Shown here in pieces: positions 34,336 to 43,199 of a DNA stretch of 64,000 nucleotides; the first letter of the stretch is position 1; every line of letters starts with the position of its first letter. The DNA lies in NCBI RefSeq assembly GCF_014705615.1, contig NZ_JACXJA010000016.1, positions 141,597 through 205,596 of the forward strand. The letters are read 5' to 3'. The translations under genes and the position numbers were made by a program. Source of the stretch: Paenibacillus oceani. GTDB lineage: Bacteria; Bacillota; Bacilli; Paenibacillales; NBRC-103111. The notes below the pieces were generated by a model. The model did no database searches. It had not been told where the DNA came from and saw only the letters and a list, made by a program, of their open reading frames with translations.

Positions 34336-35322
34336 TTGGCATGGACGATCGCTCTCTGCTATCCGCCCAACTTGCAACGACCGATTATGCACGAACGGCA
34401 CCTGGAACGTCTGGCGGGCCTGGGGAGGGTGATTCACACGGAATGGACGGACCCGGAGCAAGCACGCCGTTCGCTGTATGAGGCCGATGCGGCCATCACC
34501 TCGTGGGGGACGCCGGCGCTGGACGAGGAGTGGCTTCGCCACTGTCCCCGGCTGAAGGTGGTCGCGCATGCAGCCGGCACGGTCAAAGGGCTTGTATCCT
34601 CCGCGCTGTGGGAACGGGGCATCCGCGTATCGAGCGCCAACGGACCACTGGGGGAGGGGGTTGCCGAGACAACGCTAGGCATGACGATCGCCTCGCTGAA
34701 AAATATGTGGCGCATCGACCGGGCAACGCGTTCCGGCGGATGGAAGGAAGAAAGAAAAGGGGCGAGAGAACTGTATCAGATTACGGTCGGCGTGATCGGA
34801 GCGGGCAAGGCGGGCATGCACTATATGAAGCTGCTGCGCCCTTTTCAGATCAAGGTGCTGGCTTACGATCCGTTCGTCAACCAGCAGCAGCTGGCAGAGC
34901 TGGGAGCGACCCGGACGGACCTGGACGAATTGATCCGCCAATCCGATGTCATTTCGATTCACGCGCCGCTGCTGCCTTCGACCCGCAATATGATCGATCG
35001 GAGCCGGCTTATGGCGATGAAGGACGACGCCATTGTGATCAATACGGCCAGGGCGCCGATCATCGACGAGGAGGCGCTGGTCGAGCAGCTGTCGCTCGGA
35101 CGGCTGTTCGCCTGTCTGGACGTCACCTCGTCGGAGCCGCTGGCGGCCGATCATCCGCTGCGCTCGCTGCCGAATTGCGCGTTGACGTGCCATATTGCAG
35201 GAGCGGTATCCAACGGCGGCTATCGGCTCGGACAATTTGCAGTCGAAGAGCTTGAACGTTTTAAGCGGGGGATCAGGATGGAAGGCGAAGTGGAGCGCGA
35301 GCAGATGGAGATTTTGGCGTAG
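34336..35322 (+). CDS. D-isomer-specific 2-hydroxyacid dehydrogenase
   Basis: 328-residue NAD(P)-dependent dehydrogenase of the D-2-hydroxyacid family (D-lactate, phosphoglycerate and hydroxypyruvate reductase group). The Rossmann motif GAGKAG lies in VGVIGAGKAGMHYM. The catalytic Arg, Glu and His are seen in NTARAPIIDEEAL, SSEPLAADHPL and CHIAG. It starts with TTG behind GGAGGACGAG. It opens the likely operon with the solute-binding lipoprotein and the heparinase-like enzyme. Its role in uronate or sugar-acid breakdown is inference. Confidence 0.9.
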   Translation: MAWTIALCYPPNLQRPIMHERHLERLAGLGRVIHTEWTDPEQARRSLYEADAAITSWGTPALDEEWLRHCPRLKVVAHAAGTVKGLVSSALWERGIRVSSANGPLGEGVAETTLGMTIASLKNMWRIDRATRSGGWKEERKGARELYQITVGVIGAGKAGMHYMKLLRPFQIKVLAYDPFVNQQQLAELGATRTDLDELIRQSDVISIHAPLLPSTRNMIDRSRLMAMKDDAIVINTARAPIIDEEALVEQLSLGRLFACLDVTSSEPLAADHPLRSLPNCALTCHIAGAVSNGGYRLGQFAVEELERFKRGIRMEGEVEREQMEILA

Positions 35323-35345
35323 GAGCCGCTGGCTTGGACAATTAA

Positions 35346-35359
35346 AGAAAGCGTTTGCA
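35346..35359 (+). promoter_or_regulatory. cre-like CcpA site
   Basis: AGAAAGCGTTTGCA matches 13 of 14 positions of the catabolite responsive element consensus. It lies between the dehydrogenase and the solute-binding gene, so glucose-type repression of the downstream genes is expected. Confidence 0.65.
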
Positions 35360-35382
35360 AAAATAAGGAGGCAATGTGGACC

Positions 35383-36714
35383 ATGAACCGAACTGTGAAA
35401 ACGGCATGGCTGCCAGTGATGCTGGCGAGCGCGCTTGCCCTGACCGCATGCGGCAGCGACGGAACGGAGCGGCGGCAGGCCCAAGAGGACAATGGCGCGG
35501 CCGTACCGAGTGGGCCTAAGCCGGTCGATCTGTTTATTTATACCGATGTGACTGACGAAGTGTTCCAGGCGACTTGGGGCGAGCGCATCCGCCGGCAATT
35601 CCCCCATGTGACTATCAAACATCAGCAGGGGGTAAAAGGCGCGCGGATCGAAGATCTGGTGGCGGCGGGCACGATCCCGGATGTGATGCGGACGCAGACG
35701 ACAACGATTCGCGACGAATATTTGAACCTGGGGCTTTCCTACGATATGCGCGAGTTGGTGCAGAAACACAAGCTGGACCTTAACCGGTTCAATCCCGTTT
35801 ATTTGCAGCGCATCATCAATGAAACCGGTGCGTCCGGAGGCGAAATCTACGGCTTGCCGATCAATTCCCCCAGTCCGCTCGTCCTGTTTTACAACAAAGA
35901 CCTGTTCGGCAAGTTCGGCGTTCCGTATCCGAAGGACGGTATGTCATGGGACGATTTGGTTCCGCTGGTCCAGCAGCTGTCACGCTCGGAAGGCGGCATC
36001 TTGTATCGCGGGCTGACGACCAATTATATGTCGGTGCTGCGGGACAATGCGTGGTCCCACCCGATTTTGAACCCGAATGCCGACGAGATGGCCGATACGG
36101 CCAAATGGCAAATTTTGTTCAACAATCTGAAGCGTTTTTACGAGATTCCCAACAATCCGATGGCGGCCTCGCTTACGGCCGAGCTCCAGCTGTTTTACAA
36201 AGAACGGACGGCTGCGATGTATGTCGGGCAAATTAACCAGTTCAACTCGTTCCCGGCCGATCTGAGCTGGGATATGGTCAGCTTGCCGCAGTTGAAGGAA
36301 GCGCCGAACAGGCTGTCCCAGCTGACGCCTCCGTACTGGTCAATTACCCGTCAAAGCAAGGTGAAGGACGAAGCGTTCGCCGTCATACTGGATTTGCTGT
36401 CCGAGGACGTGCAGCTCGCACAAGCCAAGGAAGGCAAAATTCCGACTCTTGCGGACAAAAAGCTGGAGCAGGCGTTCGGTCAGGAGACGCCGGCGCTGAA
36501 GGGTAAAAATACAAAAGCGGTCTTTTATCATCCGTTCGCCGACCCGACGCCGCTCAGGAAAGCCGAACTGCCGGTTGTGCCGCTTGGCAAGCAGCAAACG
36601 ATTGTCAGCAACGCTTTCGAGAAGGTAGTGAAGCAGGGGACCGACGTCAATACGGCGCTGCGGGAGGCGCAGGATCAGCTTAAAAAAGAGCTGGATACCG
36701 CAAAAGCCAAGTAG
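35383..36714 (+). CDS. Extracellular solute-binding lipoprotein, family 1-like (paralog 3)
   Basis: 443 residues from the ATG at 35383; the ATG at 35374 is also in frame but lies only 2 bases after AAGGAGG. The signal peptide ends in ALTAC with a short linker. YNKDLFGKFGVPYPKDGMSW and the DVNTALREAQDQ ending place it with the other three paralogs. It follows the dehydrogenase gene by 60 bases, with a cre-like site between them. The bound solute is probably a fragment released by the downstream heparinase-like enzyme, but no permease is present. Confidence 0.9.
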   Translation: MNRTVKTAWLPVMLASALALTACGSDGTERRQAQEDNGAAVPSGPKPVDLFIYTDVTDEVFQATWGERIRRQFPHVTIKHQQGVKGARIEDLVAAGTIPDVMRTQTTTIRDEYLNLGLSYDMRELVQKHKLDLNRFNPVYLQRIINETGASGGEIYGLPINSPSPLVLFYNKDLFGKFGVPYPKDGMSWDDLVPLVQQLSRSEGGILYRGLTTNYMSVLRDNAWSHPILNPNADEMADTAKWQILFNNLKRFYEIPNNPMAASLTAELQLFYKERTAAMYVGQINQFNSFPADLSWDMVSLPQLKEAPNRLSQLTPPYWSITRQSKVKDEAFAVILDLLSEDVQLAQAKEGKIPTLADKKLEQAFGQETPALKGKNTKAVFYHPFADPTPLRKAELPVVPLGKQQTIVSNAFEKVVKQGTDVNTALREAQDQLKKELDTAKAK

Positions 36715-36744
36715 AGCCGGCCGACTGCGCAGGGCGTACAGACG

Positions 36745-36840
36745 ACAGAACAGCGGACCGGGATGAAGCGATCCTATGACGATACGAAGCTGTATATCGC
36801 CTGGGACGGACGATATGTAAGCGGATACAATAAAAGGCTG
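36745..36840 (+). pseudogene. Decayed CBM9 fragment
   Basis: Translating one frame gives TEQRTGMKRSYDDTKLYIAW and then DGRYVSGYN. This matches residues 92-122 of the following gene (AEQQTIMKLAYDDTHLYIAL, then DGQYESGY) at most positions. The surrounding sequence no longer aligns and there is no start or ribosome site for it. It looks like the remnant of a second CBM9 gene or of a tandem duplication. Confidence 0.65.
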
Positions 36841-36875
36841 CAGCAATCCTTACAGCCTTTGAGGAGGAGACGCAC

Positions 36876-39800
36876 ATGCAGGGAAAATGGAAGCAAGGTC
36901 TCACCCGGGTGCAGGCGGGCGTATTGATCGTGGCGCTGGCATCGCCAGGCTGGACGGCAGCGGGCGGCTCGCCGGTGACGGAGCCGTATGAAGGGGAGAG
37001 CGCCGCTGTAGTAGTTGCGCCGGAGGTTGCCGTGCATACGGATCGATGGCTGACAGCGCAGCCCACTTCAGTCCCCGTCCAGACGGACGGCGTGTGGAGC
37101 GAAAGCGTGTGGGAAGAAGTTTACGGAACGGGCGGTTTTTCCACCGCCTTTTTCAATGAACAGGCGGAACAGCAGACGATCATGAAGCTGGCTTATGACG
37201 ATACGCATCTGTATATTGCCTTGGACGGCCAATATGAAAGCGGATACAGTGCGGCGAATGCGCCGGAGGCGGAGCGGGTTTTCGTGCTGCTGAGCCGCGA
37301 CGACGACATGATGAAATTTTACAGCGTCCCTGTCACGATTACGCCGGGACCGCATCCGATCCGGATTCGGTACAACAATTTCACCGCCGCCGATGTGCGG
37401 GAAACGCTGCAAGTGACGGTGGACTTGACGCAAGCCGGGCAGTCGCAGCAGGCGGTGAGCAAACGAAGCGACGGCTGGAGCGCCGAAGTCAGCATCCCGC
37501 TGTCCGCGCTCGGAGTCGATGAGATCGAACCCGGTGAGCGCTGGCATGTGAATGCGATCCGTTATTTTGGGATCGCTTCCCAACGTCCGCTCAGCTCCTG
37601 GGCGCCGGTGCGGAGGGCGACGGTGATCGACGGCGACGGTTCCGGCCCGAACCGCGGATATACGCTGAGCGTATACACGGCCAATGAAGGACGATTCGGC
37701 AGCCTGTATTTCGGAGGAAGAGCGAATGCGCCCGTCAGCGGCAAGCCGGTTGTCGCGTGGCCGCTGACGACCCCGGCACGATTGCTGTACGACAGCTTTA
37801 CGGAGAAGCAGCTAATCCTGCAGGAGAGTGATTGGAATGCGGTTGAGTCGTCGGTGGACATGCGCTGGACTTCACCGCACGGTGAACAGACTTCGATCGT
37901 TCCGGTGTCCAGTGTAAGCGAGGGAAACGAGCGGGTCCTCTCGTTCACCCATCCGGAGCCGCTGCAAAACGGGACGTACCGGCTGCAGGTGACCGCAGAG
38001 GAAAACGGAGGGCTTCAGGCCAGACAGCTGGAGCTGGCCTTTGACCGGGACGGACTGATCGCGGCCGGCGATAAGCGGTTTCCGGTTCAACCGTTGGCGG
38101 CGGTGACTCATTTGACGCCTGCGGCCCCATCGCCGGAAGTCGCTTTGCTGCTGACACTTGTGCCGGAGAAGGTGGGGATGTTTTTCGCGGGGGTGCCGCA
38201 TGCCCCGGAGCTGTCGGAGCGGGCGACCAATTACACTTGGTCGGTTGCCGATCCGTGGGCATTGACCTCGACGGACAGCGGGAAGTTGAAGTATCCGAAT
38301 GCGCAGTATCCGGAAAACAAGCAGCTGACGGTGACCAATCGTCTGGGTCAGACGGTGGACTACCCGTACTACGAGGATGCGAACGGAACACGGTACTTTC
38401 TGTCCGCCCATCTGTGGTATTTGCAGCGGCAGTACTTGTTGACGCGGACGCGGGAGCTGGCGTTAACCGATCCGCTCGGTGCGGCGCGTCTGATACATCG
38501 GTTCGCCGAGGTGTTCCCGGGCTGGGTGCCGATGAACGATTACGACAAAGGCGTGCAGTATCCGGTCGAGCCGGCGGGCGGTCCGCCTTACCCGTACTAT
38601 GGCGGCTTGTGGTCCCGCTGGTCGCAGTCCGAACTGAACGCGCTCGGGCAGTTGGCGGATGCTTATGCGATCGTTAAACGGACAAACGCCTTCGATCTGC
38701 TGAGCGCCGAATTGGGCGAAGACGCGGACGCGCGCATCGTCGAGGACATGTTCCGGCCGACGCTGGATTACTTTCATTCGTTTCCGGTCATTAAGCACAA
38801 CAACGAGGTGCTGAACTACATCGGCCTGATCGCGCTGGCCAAAGCGCTGAACGATCCCGCCTTGATGCACGAGGCGGTGGAGCTGGTGGAGCGGTACGCA
38901 GCCAATGTGTATATGCTGGACGGCTTCTGGAAGGAAGTGTCGGTGACGTACCACAAAGATTCGGCGCTGCTGCTCAGCCGGGCGGCCGAGCAGGCGGCGG
39001 GGTGGAGCGATCCGCCGGGGTACGTGTCGCCGCGGACGGGCACGCGGCTGGAACAGCTGGATTTGCTGCAGCGGATGCCGCAGCTGCCGGCGATGCTCGG
39101 GCTCGCTGCGAAGCTGACGTACCCGGACGGACGGGTGCTGCCGATCAACGATACCTGGGCGTTCTATAAACCGCCGCAGCCGCAGGATACCGGCTCGCTG
39201 GTGCTGCCCGGCGGCGGGATTGCCAAGCTGGCGCGCGGCCAGGGGGCCGGACAGACGATGCTGTATATGGGCTTTTCGCCGAACAACGGCCACGATCACA
39301 AAGATCCGCTCAATTTGACGCTGTATGCGAACGGTCAGGAGCTGCTGCCGGACATCGGTTATACGCATACGAAGTATAGGCAGTGGAGCGCATCGACGCT
39401 GGCGCACAACACAGTGGTGGTGGACGGCCGCGATGCGTCGATCTCGGGGAATGCCAAGCCGGGCGGCCTCATCCGCGAGATGGTCAAGCTGGGCGATGCG
39501 GCCGAGGTGGTGCGGGCGGAGCAATCGAACGCATACCCGCAGACGGAGACGTATGGACGGGAGCCTTGGCTGATCGGGTTCCACGGAGGGGGAGCGAACG
39601 AGGCGTATGTGCTGGACTTGTTTCGCGTGACCGGCGGAGCGAGGCACGAGTATACGCTGAACGGCGATGCGAACCGGACGGCATATTTCGAAACGGAGGC
39701 GGCGCTGCAGGAGTACGGCCCGTATTTGCTGGACGGAAATCCGGCCGTGGTGGAGCCGGTGAACGAATACGATACCGGCACGATCAGCGACGGTCAGTAC

Positions 39801-42332
39801 CACGGGTACATGCATGTGCGTAACGTGCGGTCGGCCGCGCTGGAGGACGGACGGTTCGAAGCGACGCTGCGGACGATGGAAGGCGCGGGAGCGCGTTCGA
39901 ATCTGCGAATCAGCGGGTTTGCCGGAACGGGGGCGAGTCAACTGTTCATAGGTGAATCGCCGTCGCTGCAGGCCACCCGGCTGAAAGGCTTGAACTATGA
40001 CACGCAGACGGAGGCGGTCAAGCATTTCATGCCGAAGCTGGTCGTGCGCCGGGAAGGAACAGCGCTGAAAAGCAACTTCATTACGGTGCTGGAGCCGTTC
40101 GCGTCCGGGCAGCAGCCGCGGATCGAACACATCGAAGTGCTGCACAGCGACGAGCAGACCGGAGCGGCGGCGGTGGCGATCACCTACGGCAACATGCGGG
40201 ATATTGTGCTAAGCGCGCCGCAGTATGCGGGTGTGCCGCTGGTCGTCGGCGATTTGCGGCTGGACGGCAAGCTTGGCTTTATCCGGCTGGTGGACGGCCA
40301 GATCGAGCAGATGCGTCTGGCGGACGGCACGCGGCTGAGCAAGGGAGCGGTCGTAATCACGGCAGGCGGCGCGGTTCAAGGTACGATTGTGCGAACGGAG
40401 CGGGAGCGGGACGGCGACGGGCATAACGCGCTGGTGACGGAGGCGGCGGTGCCGCAGTCCGCGGCAGGCCGTTACGTGATCGTCACGCATCCGGATGGAT
40501 CGGCAGCCGGCTACCGGATCGAAAGCGTTCAGCCGGGGGCAGGCGAGACGGCGCTTGTGCTGGGAGAGCAGGAGCCGGGCTTCACGATCGGGCCGGACGG
40601 CCGCTCCGGACAGTTGTATTTTCCGATGAAGCAGTGGACCGGTGCGCATACGCTGCATCTTGCAAATCTGGAGGCAAGCGGGTTTGCCGCTCTTCCGCAA
40701 CTTATGGCGGGAACGGTAAGCGGAACGGTATACGGTCCCGGGCTTGAACCGCTGGATGGCGCAAATGTGAATGTGAGCGGATTTGGCGGTTTCTCAGCCG
40801 TAACCGGACCGGACGGCGCCTTCGTGCTGCCACAGGTTCCGGGCGGCTGGCAGCGGGTAACGGCTAAGAAAGACGGCTATCGTACGACAGTGTCGGATGC
40901 CGTCTATGTAGAAGCGGGTCAGACGGTAAGCGTTCCGCTGAAGCTGGATGACAACTCGCCTCCGATGTTGACCGGCGCGCCTGCGGTAGGCGCGGGAATC
41001 GGGGAGTCGATACAGGCGGCGTCGTCCCGCGACGGCTGGCTGTACCTGGTACCGGAATCGGTTCCTCCGGTGCCGTCGCAGCTGGAAACGGCTGTCGTCA
41101 GCGCAGCGGTGTACGCTGCCCGCGCCGAGGCCGCGGCTCATATTCCAGCTTTGCTCGATACGTCCGGTTTCGCTGCCGGGAGGTATTTGTTGTACGCAGT
41201 AGACGGCCGCGGACGTGTGTCCGCAGGATCGCTCGTATGGCTGTTGTCTACCGTCCAAGAGATCGTGGACAATGAAGATTCGCTCGTCGGGTATTCCGGG
41301 ACGTGGACGACGACGCGCAACGACGACCGGCATATCGGCAGCAGCGCTGTAACGGCGACCTCGGACGGAGCCTACGCCGAGATTCCCTTTTATGGCGCAA
41401 GGGCGCAACTGCTCGGCGTTCGTTTCCATACGCACGGCAAAGCTGCGATTTATGTCGATGGCGAATACCGGACAACGGTAGACAACTACCGTGCAAGCTG
41501 GAAAGCGCAGGAGGTCCTATTCGATACGGGAGAGCTGCCGGAAGGGGCGCACATCATCCGGTACGAGCGGCTCGGCGAGAAAAACGCAGCCTCCAGCAAC
41601 TATTTGATCCACTTTGACGCGCTGCGTGTCATGACAGCGGCACAACTGCCGCCGGTTGCCGCCCGCGTCGGAGAAGGACCGGTTGCCGTTGGCTCGCCGG
41701 TAGCGGCCACGAGCTCCAAGAGCGCTACCCTTTATCTTGTCCCGCGAAGCACGAGCGCGATCCGCAGTGCGATCGAAGCGGCAGCGGCGGGAGCCGGCGG
41801 CTCAAGCGTGACGGTGACGGCTTCGGCATACGGGCTGCTGGACACGACCGGTTTTTCGCCGGGCTTGTACAGCGTATATGCGATCGATGCGAACGGCGTC
41901 CTATCCGAACCGCTTCCGCCGATTCCCGTGATCGATCCCGGCGCAACGATTGTAGACAGCGCCGGCCCGGTTGTCTACTACAGCGGATCGTGGTATACGA
42001 CAAACAATGATAGCCGGCATATCGGCAATAGCGCGGTGACGGCGATGAACAATGGGGCTTATGCCGACATTCCGTTTTACGGGAAAAGGGCGCAGCTGCT
42101 CGGCGTTCGCTTCCATGCGCACGGCAAAGCCGCGATTTATATCGATGGCGAGTACCGGACAACGGTGGACAATTACCGCGCAGCCTGGAAGGCGCAGGAG
42201 ATTATTTTCGATACGGGAGCGCTGCCGGAAGGGCTGCACACGATCAGATACGAGCGAATCGGCGAGAAAAATCCCGCCGCCAGCGACTATTTGGTTCACT
42301 TCGACGCGCTTCGGGTGACCAACGAGCCGTAG
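36876..42332 (+). CDS. Secreted heparinase II/III-like polysaccharide lyase with CBM9 and duplicated C-terminal domain
   Basis: 1818 residues with a signal peptide (cleavage near residue 34). A CBM9-like domain fills about residues 62-255 (YDDTHLYIALDGQYESGY). A heparinase II/III-type lyase region spans about residues 480-1000, including GHDHKDPLNLTLY and TLAHNTVVVDGRD. A carboxypeptidase-regulatory-like domain lies at about 1285-1365. Two tandem copies of a roughly 220-residue unit end in golvesin-C-like sequence (GVRFHTHGKAAIYVDGEY and GVRFHAHGKAAIYIDGEY). It has GGAGGAG upstream. As the last gene of the operon it probably cleaves an acidic polysaccharide outside the cell. The exact substrate (heparin, alginate or another) is not known. 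Confidence 0.85.
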   Translation: MQGKWKQGLTRVQAGVLIVALASPGWTAAGGSPVTEPYEGESAAVVVAPEVAVHTDRWLTAQPTSVPVQTDGVWSESVWEEVYGTGGFSTAFFNEQAEQQTIMKLAYDDTHLYIALDGQYESGYSAANAPEAERVFVLLSRDDDMMKFYSVPVTITPGPHPIRIRYNNFTAADVRETLQVTVDLTQAGQSQQAVSKRSDGWSAEVSIPLSALGVDEIEPGERWHVNAIRYFGIASQRPLSSWAPVRRATVIDGDGSGPNRGYTLSVYTANEGRFGSLYFGGRANAPVSGKPVVAWPLTTPARLLYDSFTEKQLILQESDWNAVESSVDMRWTSPHGEQTSIVPVSSVSEGNERVLSFTHPEPLQNGTYRLQVTAEENGGLQARQLELAFDRDGLIAAGDKRFPVQPLAAVTHLTPAAPSPEVALLLTLVPEKVGMFFAGVPHAPELSERATNYTWSVADPWALTSTDSGKLKYPNAQYPENKQLTVTNRLGQTVDYPYYEDANGTRYFLSAHLWYLQRQYLLTRTRELALTDPLGAARLIHRFAEVFPGWVPMNDYDKGVQYPVEPAGGPPYPYYGGLWSRWSQSELNALGQLADAYAIVKRTNAFDLLSAELGEDADARIVEDMFRPTLDYFHSFPVIKHNNEVLNYIGLIALAKALNDPALMHEAVELVERYAANVYMLDGFWKEVSVTYHKDSALLLSRAAEQAAGWSDPPGYVSPRTGTRLEQLDLLQRMPQLPAMLGLAAKLTYPDGRVLPINDTWAFYKPPQPQDTGSLVLPGGGIAKLARGQGAGQTMLYMGFSPNNGHDHKDPLNLTLYANGQELLPDIGYTHTKYRQWSASTLAHNTVVVDGRDASISGNAKPGGLIREMVKLGDAAEVVRAEQSNAYPQTETYGREPWLIGFHGGGANEAYVLDLFRVTGGARHEYTLNGDANRTAYFETEAALQEYGPYLLDGNPAVVEPVNEYDTGTISDGQYHGYMHVRNVRSAALEDGRFEATLRTMEGAGARSNLRISGFAGTGASQLFIGESPSLQATRLKGLNYDTQTEAVKHFMPKLVVRREGTALKSNFITVLEPFASGQQPRIEHIEVLHSDEQTGAAAVAITYGNMRDIVLSAPQYAGVPLVVGDLRLDGKLGFIRLVDGQIEQMRLADGTRLSKGAVVITAGGAVQGTIVRTERERDGDGHNALVTEAAVPQSAAGRYVIVTHPDGSAAGYRIESVQPGAGETALVLGEQEPGFTIGPDGRSGQLYFPMKQWTGAHTLHLANLEASGFAALPQLMAGTVSGTVYGPGLEPLDGANVNVSGFGGFSAVTGPDGAFVLPQVPGGWQRVTAKKDGYRTTVSDAVYVEAGQTVSVPLKLDDNSPPMLTGAPAVGAGIGESIQAASSRDGWLYLVPESVPPVPSQLETAVVSAAVYAARAEAAAHIPALLDTSGFAAGRYLLYAVDGRGRVSAGSLVWLLSTVQEIVDNEDSLVGYSGTWTTTRNDDRHIGSSAVTATSDGAYAEIPFYGARAQLLGVRFHTHGKAAIYVDGEYRTTVDNYRASWKAQEVLFDTGELPEGAHIIRYERLGEKNAASSNYLIHFDALRVMTAAQLPPVAARVGEGPVAVGSPVAATSSKSATLYLVPRSTSAIRSAIEAAAAGAGGSSVTVTASAYGLLDTTGFSPGLYSVYAIDANGVLSEPLPPIPVIDPGATIVDSAGPVVYYSGSWYTTNNDSRHIGNSAVTAMNNGAYADIPFYGKRAQLLGVRFHAHGKAAIYIDGEYRTTVDNYRAAWKAQEIIFDTGALPEGLHTIRYERIGEKNPAASDYLVHFDALRVTNEP
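40975..42329 (+). repeat. Tandem coding duplication in the heparinase-like gene
   Basis: Two adjacent units (about 40975-41640 and 41650-42329) encode the same order of domains. The 3' halves are nearly identical in DNA over long stretches, for example the segments around 41440-41500 and 42125-42180. Confidence 0.75.
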
Positions 42333-42485
42333 TCGGGGGGAGGAGGGGATGCCGATCCGCAGATTCGCAGATCAGATGTATAACATCCTCAACCTGCTCA
42401 TGCGGGAAAGTGGGCCCCTCCCTTGACGAGTCAGCAAGTGTCGCAAGCCCGATACCAAGCCGTTTGTCGCGGCTGTTCGGCTTTC

Positions 42486-42711
42486 GGCCCTGCTTGTAGC
42501 GGGGAAAGGAGCGGATAAGAGCGGTTTGTAACCTCTATTTTGTCCAAAACCCGTTTGGCTAGGGAAATAAGAGCGGTTTGGGACTGCTGTTATCCGCAAT
42601 AAGGGTACCGACCCCACAAACGGGTTGAAATAAGGGGTACAAACCACCTCTATTCGTCTCTGTTTTCCCGAAACGCCGAACATAGCGGGTGCTAAAGACT
42701 CTTATATTGTG
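42486..42711 (+). repeat. Dispersed intergenic repeat, copy 4
   Basis: The core is 42513-42706, in the same orientation as the others. It has forward modules at 42513 and 42566, and inverted modules at about 42628 and 42680. Its downstream flank runs directly into a GAGCTA hexamer array. Confidence 0.85.
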
Positions 42712-42741
42712 CTAGAGCTAGAGCTAGAGCTAGAGCTAGAG
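42711..42741 (+). repeat. 6-bp tandem repeat
   Basis: About five copies of GAGCTA abutting the end of repeat copy 4. Confidence 0.8.
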
Positions 42742-42924
42742 CCCGTACGAATGGCAACTTGCGATCCACATAGCCGACCCAATCTGCCGATCAAGCAAGA
42801 AAGAGAAAGAGAAAGAGGTAGTCTTACTTGCCCCCATTGCAATCGGGCGTTTACCACCACGAAATCTGAGCATGGGATGCTGGAGCGAAGGCCCCGTTTC
42901 CTCCCACGCACTGCATGTCAACAG

Positions 42925-42956
42925 ACCGTCCGGACTTTTACCGGACGGTTTTTTGG
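42925..42956 (+). terminator. Rho-independent terminator
   Basis: ACCGTCCGG and CCGGACGGT form a perfect 9-bp stem followed by TTTTTT. It separates the polysaccharide operon from the SLH gene. Confidence 0.85.
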
Positions 42957-43120
42957 CTTTCTCAATCGGATTGTCATCGAGTGACAAAAGTGGTGACAAC
43001 GCGCTCCCAGATATGGGCCGTTCGTTGCTATGTTGCGGATGGCGCCTCTCCTATAATGAAAAAGGCAAAAACTGCACGCATTGCCAACAAATCGAGGGAG
43101 GAAGAGGAGATGAGGCACGG

Positions 43121-43183
43121 ATGAAGCGCGAAGTCGGGTACGGACAGCAGCCGATGCCGGGTTATGGATCAATCCGCGATTAG
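43121..43183 (+). CDS. Possible 20-residue leader peptide before the SLH gene
   Basis: An ATG with GGAGATGAGG just upstream opens a short frame (MKREVGYGQQPMPGYGSIRD). Its TAG stop overlaps the ribosome site of the SLH gene, whose ATG is 17 bases on. This spacing would permit translational coupling. There is no other support. Confidence 0.3.
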   Translation: MKREVGYGQQPMPGYGSIRD

Positions 43184-43199
43184 GAGAAGGAGCAGTGCA

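Larger units (their letters stand above)
42333..43199. other. Intergenic stretch before the SLH surface protein
   Basis: About 870 bases holding repeat copy 4, a short hexanucleotide array, a terminator and a possible short leader peptide. No other gene is supported. Confidence 0.6.

Noticed and set aside
38463..40145. 560-codon minus-strand frame opposite the heparinase-like gene
   Set aside because: It is a long shadow frame caused by GC-rich codon bias in the opposite gene, with composition (Arg/Gln/His rich) typical of such shadows.
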